Source: JAULUH01 sp032111745 (lineage in GTDB: Bacteria > Chloroflexota > Anaerolineae > JAAEKA01). From it: 10,071 bases of DNA. The notes below the pieces were generated by a model. The model was given only the letters and a program-made list of their open reading frames with translations. It had not been told where the DNA came from and ran no database searches. Within the stretch, counting starts at the first letter, position 1, and every line of letters begins with the position of its first letter. The DNA is taken from assembly GCA_032111745.1 (NCBI GenBank), contig JAULUH010000205.1, positions 1 to 10,071 on the forward strand, given 5' to 3'. This document shows positions 5,593 to 10,071 of this stretch, piece after piece. The position numbers were made by a program, and so were the translations under genes.

Positions 5593-6018
5593 ATGCAACG
5601 CACACCCCAGCGCACGGTTCCGTATGGAGGCGGTAGGATGACCCTCCGGGCCCGTCCCTCCCTGCCGGCTACCATGTCGATCCTGCCCCGGAGGCATTCC
5701 GTGGTGGCCGCTACCATGGTGACAGTTATCCTCTTGTTCAGCGCAGCCTGCAGTGGAACAACGTCGCTGCCACCTCTGGTGGCCGCCAGCGTCCCGCCCG
5801 AGTCTGCGGCGGCAGGCGGCGAGGTCCCCGCGTCTGCTGCCATCCAAAGAGCCCCAGGTATCGTCCCCGTGGTCGCCATCTCCGCCGGTGCCAGCCATAC
5901 CTGCGCGCTCAGCGCCGCCAGCACCGTCAAGTGCTGGGGAGACAACTCCGAGGGCCAATTGGGTGACGGCACGACCACTAACCGGGTAACGCCAGTCGAC
6001 GTCGCGATGCATCCATGA
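5593..6018 (+). CDS. Short secreted protein with a single RCC1 repeat (probable truncated RCC1 protein)
   Basis: This protein of about 141 aa has a basic N-terminus, one hydrophobic segment (VVAATMVTVILLFSAAC, about 37-53), a low-complexity Ala/Pro/Ser linker and one RCC1-type repeat: ISAGASHTCALSAA, VKCWGDNSEGQLGDGTT, NRVTPVDV. The SAAC ending of the hydrophobic segment suggests a lipoprotein signal, although Ser rather than Leu at -3 makes the lipobox weak. RCC1 proteins normally have about seven repeats forming a propeller; here the text stops after the first with AMHP, so it is probably a stub. The start is uncertain: ATG 5593 has GGAGG 6 nt upstream, ATG 5638 also has GGAGG at 7 nt, and ATG 5674 gives the most typical signal peptide. 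Its stop overlaps the next gene by ATGA. Confidence 0.6.
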   Translation: MQRTPQRTVPYGGGRMTLRARPSLPATMSILPRRHSVVAATMVTVILLFSAACSGTTSLPPLVAASVPPESAAAGGEVPASAAIQRAPGIVPVVAISAGASHTCALSAASTVKCWGDNSEGQLGDGTTTNRVTPVDVAMHP

Positions 6019-7571
6019 TCCCCAAACCCGCCGGCCTCAGGCTCGGTCAGCTGGCTCCCCTCGCCCTGGTTCTCGCCCTTGCCCTGGGGCTGCGGCTGTT
6101 CCACCTGGGCGAGCAGGCCCTGTTCGCCGACGAGGGTTGGTCGTGGGCCGCCAGCCGCCTGAGCCCCGGCCAGATGCTGGACCTCAGCGAATACGACCAC
6201 CACGTCCCCCTCTTCTATCTCCTGCTCAAGGCTGCCCAGGCCGTGCTTCCCGCCACTGAGGCCGGCCTGCGCGCGGTGAACGTGGCCTGCTCGGCCATCG
6301 CCCTGGCCACGCTCCTGGCCTTCCTCACCCGGGAGTGGAGCCCATCCGCCGCCCTCTATGCGGGCATCCTGTTCGCCTTCTCGAGCTTCGACCTCTACTA
6401 CGCCCAGGAAACGCGCATGTACGCCTTGCTGGCCGCGCTCTGGATGCTGGGGTATGTCGCTCTGGTCTGGGCCCTGCAGGGCAAGGCCGCCTGGCTCGTG
6501 GTCTGGGTAATGGCTACCATCGCCATGGCCTGGACCCACATGTACGGCCTGCTCTTCGCCGCTGCCAACGGCGCCTTCGTGGTGGTCTACCTCCTGGTGC
6601 GCCGCTTCCGCCCTCAACACCCCCAGCAGGACGCCCGGCTGCTGGTCGCTGCCCTGGCCGTCATCGCCCTGGGCGTGCTGCCTGTCGTGCGCCTGTTCCT
6701 CCTCCATCGTGGCACCAGCACCACGGCCGCCCTCGTCCCCGGCCTCGACGACCTCGGCCGGCTCTTCCTGCTCTGGAGCACGGGCCTGACCTCCGTGCGA
6801 GCGAGCTTCCTCGACGGAGATCACCTGGTGCTGCCCGCCACGGCTGGGATCTTCACAGAGGCCTGGCTACTGCCAGCTCTCGTCCTCTGGGGGCTACCCG
6901 CAGCCTACGGCCTGCTGCGTGCCTGGCGGCAGCCCGGGAGCGGCCGGTTGCAGGTCGCCCTGACCCTTGCGCTCATCCTGCTGCCCATGGCCGTGGTCCT
7001 CGGCTACTCCCGGCTGACCGGGCAAGCGCTGTGGCTGCCCCGGCCCTTCCTGGGCGCCGCCTACCTGCTCTACCTGTGGGCCGGCATCGGGCTGGCGGGG
7101 GTGAAGCTACGCGGCGTGCGCTGGGCGATGGCCGGGCTGGCCGTGCTGGTTGCCCTGGCCTCGATCATCCCCTACTTCACCACCTGGCAGAAGAGCAACG
7201 CGGCCACGGCCTTCCGCTCGCTGCCGCCCCTGGGTCGGTCCGATCTTCTCCTCTTCGAAGCCCGCTTCTTTTCCCCTTTGGCCCAGTTCTACATGAGCGA
7301 CTACACACCCCTGCTGGCGGTCGAGGCCGATGCCGCCGGCCAGCCCACGCTCTATCGCCTGCAGTTCGGCCTGGGCCACCCCTTCGACCGGGTAATGGGC
7401 CGGCCCTACCCCGTCACCTGTGCCGACCTGGCCAAAGTCACCGGTATTTGGGTGTATAGCTACAGCTCCCAGGTCCGCGACACCCTCCGACAGCTGCAAC
7501 CTTGTGTCGCCGCCCGGCAGCTCTGGCTCTTCGAGGATGGCGCCTGGCGCCCGCTGGAGCTCGACCGCTGA
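6015..7571 (+). CDS. GT39/PMT-like membrane glycosyltransferase
   Basis: This 518-aa polytopic membrane protein belongs to the GT-C glycosyltransferases (ArnT/PMT/RgtABCD-like), which transfer sugars from polyprenyl-phosphate carriers on the outer face of the membrane. The first helix (about 10-29) is followed by FADEGW, in which Asp39-Glu40 match the essential acidic motif of the first periplasmic loop. The family hallmark YYAQETRMYAL is at 128-138. Eight or more further hydrophobic segments follow, with a C-terminal soluble tail of about 120 residues starting after ASIIPYFTTW. Acceptor and donor cannot be told. The ATG overlaps the RCC1 stub's stop by ATGA, so translation may depend on that stub; no separate ribosome-binding site is obvious. 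No terminator is seen after the stop. Confidence 0.85.
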   Translation: MIPKPAGLRLGQLAPLALVLALALGLRLFHLGEQALFADEGWSWAASRLSPGQMLDLSEYDHHVPLFYLLLKAAQAVLPATEAGLRAVNVACSAIALATLLAFLTREWSPSAALYAGILFAFSSFDLYYAQETRMYALLAALWMLGYVALVWALQGKAAWLVVWVMATIAMAWTHMYGLLFAAANGAFVVVYLLVRRFRPQHPQQDARLLVAALAVIALGVLPVVRLFLLHRGTSTTAALVPGLDDLGRLFLLWSTGLTSVRASFLDGDHLVLPATAGIFTEAWLLPALVLWGLPAAYGLLRAWRQPGSGRLQVALTLALILLPMAVVLGYSRLTGQALWLPRPFLGAAYLLYLWAGIGLAGVKLRGVRWAMAGLAVLVALASIIPYFTTWQKSNAATAFRSLPPLGRSDLLLFEARFFSPLAQFYMSDYTPLLAVEADAAGQPTLYRLQFGLGHPFDRVMGRPYPVTCADLAKVTGIWVYSYSSQVRDTLRQLQPCVAARQLWLFEDGAWRPLELDR

Positions 7572-7632
7572 GAGGCTATAGGTGAGACAAGTGTGAGCTA
7601 CTTCAAGAGTTGTGCTTACCTTGCGTATGTTC

Positions 7633-7669
7633 TTCTGGATGCCATTCCTTATGGCATAATGGTATTACC
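7633..7669 (+). promoter_or_regulatory. Candidate promoter/operator of the mazEF operon
   Basis: A -10-like CATAAT (7655-7660) has only a weak -35 (TTCTGG, 7633-7638, 16-bp spacer). It is embedded in two small palindromes, GCCAT-TCCTT-ATGGC (7641-7655) and GGTATTACC (7661-7669). Palindromes overlapping a promoter fit autorepression by the ribbon-helix-helix antitoxin encoded 38 nt downstream; this is inference. Confidence 0.35.
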
Positions 7670-7706
7670 TGTGAAGTGGGTGACACCTGGCTATGGGAGG
7701 CTACCA

Positions 7707-7988
7707 ATGCAAAGCACATCGATGCGCAAGATCACTATCTCTCTGCCCGAGAATCTCGTCGACTTCGCTGACCGCATGGCCCGCCAGGGAGATACCAGCC
7801 GCAGCCGGGTCATCAGCCGGGCCCTGGCGGAAGCACAAGCACGCGCTGAACAGCAACTGGCTGAAGAGGGCTACCGTTTCTACGCTGGCGAGTCCATCGA
7901 ATTTGCCCAGGCCACTGCCCGAGCAGTGGCCGAATCCACCATGAGTGTCACGGCCGGGGAGGATGGCAATGACGGTGAGGCGTGGTGA
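7707..7988 (+). CDS. Ribbon-helix-helix antitoxin of a MazF module
   Basis: This 93-aa protein has an N-terminal CopG/MetJ-type ribbon-helix-helix DNA-binding domain (about 6-40), with the strand RKITISLP, then NLVDFADRMARQ and SRSRVISRALAEA. It is followed by a charged helical tail (AQARAEQQLAEEGYRFYAGESIEFAQATARAV) suited to wrapping a toxin. It would bind as a dimer to its own promoter and neutralise MazF. ATG 7707 is chosen because GGGAGG (7695-7700) lies 6 nt upstream. The mazF start at 7969 lies inside this gene's 3' end, a 20-nt overlap, so the two were translated from one message. Nothing suggests damage to this gene. It is a RHH-type, not AbrB-type, partner. Confidence 0.87.
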   Translation: MQSTSMRKITISLPENLVDFADRMARQGDTSRSRVISRALAEAQARAEQQLAEEGYRFYAGESIEFAQATARAVAESTMSVTAGEDGNDGEAW

Positions 7989-8316
7989 GATCTACTGGGT
8001 GGAGCTCGACCCGGTGAAAGGCAGTGAACAGGGCGGCCTGCAGCCAGCGCTGGTAGCGCCGAACGACATCGGCAACCGCGCCAGCCCAACCACGGTCGTG
8101 GTGGTCATCACACGCACTATTCCGCCCCAGCCCTATCCCTTCATTGTGGCTGAAATTCAACCTGGGAATGCGCTAGCTGGCCCTAGGGTTGTGGTGGTAT
8201 GCCGGCATCGGGTGGAATCGGCAGCCCATCGGGCACCTGGCGCAGGTCCGCGCAGGGCACGCTCTCCACATCACGCCACTCGAATCCCCTATCCTCAAAC
8301 GTCGGGATATCCTTGA
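7969..8316 (+). pseudogene. mazF: MazF-type toxin, catalytic Arg replaced and C-terminus lost
   Basis: MazF is a PemK/CcdB-fold mRNA endoribonuclease. The N-terminal 72 residues fit the family closely: MTVRRGEIYWVELDPVKGSEQGG, PALVAPNDIGNRASPTT, ITRTIPPQPYPF, VAEIQPGNALAGP. Two defects stand out. The catalytic Arg25 of B. subtilis MazF (QGGVRPVLV) is Gln25 here (QGGLQPALV), although Thr48 is kept. After about residue 72 the family's final segment (S-V-hydrophobic-EQIRT..KSRL) is missing; the frame instead runs antisense through the 3' end of the convergent membrane-protein gene, giving an unrelated His/Arg/Pro-rich tail. The total of 115 aa matches normal MazF length only by chance. ATG 7969 has GGGGAGG 6 nt upstream. 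The overlap with the convergent gene is 134 bp. A working ribonuclease is unlikely. Confidence 0.78.
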
Positions 8317-9784
8317 TCCAGCGCTTCGTGCCGTCCTCCAGCAGGTAGATGTGCGGGCTGCCGGGACACTTCAGGAGCAGAGGGTAGGGCTCCTCGAACA
8401 CCAGGCGCTGTACGGGCAGCGGCAGGTCCTCGACATGGCTGCGATCGATCCGGAACAATACCGGCACGGCCAGGATCACCACCAGCACCCACGCCACATA
8501 CGGAATCATGGCGGCACCAAAGGTCGCATGCAGGGCCGGCAGCCAGGCTGGCCGGCCGGCGCGCCACTGCCCCACCAACAGCGCAGCCAGGATGCCGATG
8601 TTGATCACGTTCCAGCCGATGAAGGCGAAACGATTGGGTGTGGGGCGGTCGATCGCCGTCCGGTACAGGATGGCGATCAGGGCATAGACCCCGACCACCA
8701 GCGCCAGCGCTGCCAGGGCCACGATGCCCCGCCGCAGCCAGGTCTGCATACGTTCGCTCAAGTCCCTCATAGCCACGGGGGTGGCGCCGACCAGCAAAGC
8801 CATCACCGCAAAGAGCATACCGTTGAAGATCACCAGCACATCGCGGTTCTCGAAGGGCTCGGCGAGATTGAAGGGGACGAAGGCCAGGAAGACCACAAGT
8901 ACCAGCACGGCCAGGGGCAACAGTAGCCGCATCAGCGTCCCCACCAGCTTGCTCAAGCCCTCCTCGAAGGACTGCTGCGCCGGCTCGACCGCCGGATCGT
9001 AGACCATGGCCACCGCCAGCACCGCCACTGCCCCTGCGCCGCCCGCCACGAACAGGCGCACTACAGGCTCAGGCAGCTCGATGTTCAGCGACGTAAACAG
9101 GCCCGCCGTCACCGCCAACAGCAACCCCCCGGCAATGGCGAACAGCCCGGCGACCACAAACGCCTCCAGCGACTTGGCCAGAAAGGCAAAGCGATTCTCG
9201 GGGTCATGGCGCACCAGCACCACCACCCCCACCCCGGCCCACGCTAACAGCAACAGGTGCAGGGCCATCAGGCCCAGGTACTGCTCCTGAAACACGCTGG
9301 GCCCGGCCAGGCGGTAGAATAGCAGGGCATAGGCGGTCAACACCGCCATCCCCAGTATCACCGCCGCCGCCCGCTGCCAGCGCTTGCTCCCGGCCACAGT
9401 CAGGAAGGCTACGATCGCCGCCGCGCTGATGGGCCCGGCCAGCAGCACCACCGCCGGCATGAAATCACGGCCTGGTCCGCCCAAAGGTTCGGGGATCCGC
9501 AGGGTCAACGCATCATCGGACAGCAGCCACAGGATCAATCCGTTGGCGACGGCCAGCGGAATGGCCCATCCCCAGGCCACCACCCGGTGCCTGGCCCGGG
9601 CCGCAGCATAGGCCAGGCGATAATGCCAGGCCGCGTAGAGCAAGTTCCCCTCTGCCTCCCCGCGCCGGGCCTCCATCGCCTCGGCGAAGGCATCGGACTG
9701 CCCTGACTGCACCGCCTGTTGATACGCCAACTCCAGTTGCTCGGCATTGTCGCCGAGCGCACGGATCGTCTCCAGGTAGGACAT
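8183..9784 (-). CDS. Polytopic membrane protein with C-terminal KRWI-motif domain, function unknown
   Basis: This 533-aa protein has a helical cytoplasmic-looking N-terminus (1-68, rich in Ala, Glu, Gln) and about eleven hydrophobic segments between residues 70 and 445, for example LLYRLAGPS-flanked helices, FVVAGLFAIAGGLLLAVTAG and MRLLLPLAVLVLVVFLA. A soluble C-terminal domain (about 450-533) includes IYLLEDGTKRWIKD, TFEDRGFEW and DLRQVPDGLPIP. That C-terminal pattern, 'YLxEDGxKRWIxDxxTFxxxGFxWxDVxxV', recurs from memory in secreted and surface proteins of Chloroflexota and other bacteria. The middle weakly recalls DUF4153-type membrane proteins, but I cannot confirm this. ATG 9784 is chosen over GTG 9793 because GGAG lies 8 nt upstream of the ATG and would abut the GTG. 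The Pro-rich end is overlapped by the antisense tail of mazF. Confidence 0.75.
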   Translation of the reverse strand: MSYLETIRALGDNAEQLELAYQQAVQSGQSDAFAEAMEARRGEAEGNLLYAAWHYRLAYAAARARHRVVAWGWAIPLAVANGLILWLLSDDALTLRIPEPLGGPGRDFMPAVVLLAGPISAAAIVAFLTVAGSKRWQRAAAVILGMAVLTAYALLFYRLAGPSVFQEQYLGLMALHLLLLAWAGVGVVVLVRHDPENRFAFLAKSLEAFVVAGLFAIAGGLLLAVTAGLFTSLNIELPEPVVRLFVAGGAGAVAVLAVAMVYDPAVEPAQQSFEEGLSKLVGTLMRLLLPLAVLVLVVFLAFVPFNLAEPFENRDVLVIFNGMLFAVMALLVGATPVAMRDLSERMQTWLRRGIVALAALALVVGVYALIAILYRTAIDRPTPNRFAFIGWNVINIGILAALLVGQWRAGRPAWLPALHATFGAAMIPYVAWVLVVILAVPVLFRIDRSHVEDLPLPVQRLVFEEPYPLLLKCPGSPHIYLLEDGTKRWIKDIPTFEDRGFEWRDVESVPCADLRQVPDGLPIPPDAGIPPQP

Positions 9785-10071
9785 AGTGCTCACTCCACTA
9801 TCTCAAGACTCGCAACGGCCTTGCTCCGGCAACCATGAGCTGCTCACGGGCGCCGGGAGGATCGCGAGAAATGCCCCTTCTGCTTTCACCAAAAAGACGC
9901 CCGGTGGCTGACAGCCGTTCCGCGAACTTCGCAACCACAACGATACTATACCCTCTATCTCACGGTAAGCCAATCCGGCCCGCGAACCAACCTCCGTAGC
10001 CGCTTATCCGAAGTCGCCCCTGCGCCCACTGCGAGCTCTGCGGTTCACTCTCCGATTCCCCTCTGGACTTC
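9785..10071. other. Upstream region of the KRWI-domain membrane protein gene
   Basis: About 290 bp without a supported gene, up to the window edge. It contains the - strand promoter candidate at 9945-9973 and a leader of about 150 nt before the start codon. No strong hairpin or repeat was recognised in it. Confidence 0.5.
9945..9973 (-). promoter_or_regulatory. Candidate sigma70-type promoter for the membrane-protein gene
   Basis: On the - strand TTGGCT (9973-9968) and TATAGT (9950-9945) are separated by 17 bp; each matches consensus at four or five of six positions. The predicted start of transcription is near 9938, giving a leader of about 150 nt before ATG 9784. Confidence 0.5.

Noticed and set aside
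5535..6824. A 429-codon open frame on the - strand
   Set aside because: It is antisense to the RCC1 stub and the GT39 gene, its composition is Gly/Glu/Gln/His-rich as expected from the reverse of GC-rich membrane-protein codons, and it shows no domain.
6335..7459. 374-codon + strand frame rich in Arg/Pro/His
   Set aside because: It is a shadow frame of the GT39 gene with typical GC-rich out-of-frame composition.
8189..8926. 245-codon + strand frame rich in His/Gln
   Set aside because: It is antisense to the membrane-protein gene and has no domain or start signals.

Overview
The window is GC-rich, gene-dense bacterial DNA. The protein families look most like those of a Chloroflexota genome (Anaerolineae/Caldilineae type). 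That assignment is inference from remembered family resemblance; no rRNA or other marker gene is present. No tRNA, rRNA, CRISPR array or transposase gene was seen.

Region 1 (1-2447, + strand) is the end of a sugar-uptake operon: the C-terminal half of a ribose/xylose-type ABC ATPase (MmsA/XylG-like), its permease (MmsB/XylH-like) and, overlapping the permease stop by ATGA, a class II aldolase of the rhamnulose-1-phosphate aldolase type. The aldolase stops just before its zinc-binding histidines. The intergenic stretch after it holds a striking hairpin with 32-bp arms (2505-2583).

Region 2 (about 2620-4330) looks less GC-rich and carries toxin-antitoxin material. First is an intact MntA-HepT (nucleotidyltransferase/HEPN) pair on the + strand with a good sigma70-type promoter. 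Facing it on the - strand are a PIN-domain toxin gene reduced by an internal deletion to its two ends, and an intact 75-aa partner gene. Two further perfect palindromes lie here.

Region 3 (4367-7571) has a - strand alpha/alpha-toroid (prenyltransferase/squalene-cyclase-like) protein of unknown role, with a TGnTATAAT promoter. Divergent from it is a short secreted protein with a single RCC1 repeat, which overlaps by ATGA a GT39-type membrane glycosyltransferase.

Region 4 (7572-10071) has a MazEF module. The antitoxin is intact, but MazF has lost its catalytic Arg and its C-terminal third, and it runs antisense into the 3' end of a large convergent membrane protein. That protein ends in a small soluble domain built around a 'YLLEDGTKRWI' motif.

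The main theme is gene erosion in an accessory region: three toxin-antitoxin loci, of which two have damaged toxins beside intact partners, plus a truncated aldolase and an RCC1 stub. I do not see a clearly new multi-gene system. The most unusual items are the 79-bp palindromic element, the internally deleted PIN gene, the doubly disabled MazF and the KRWI-domain membrane protein.
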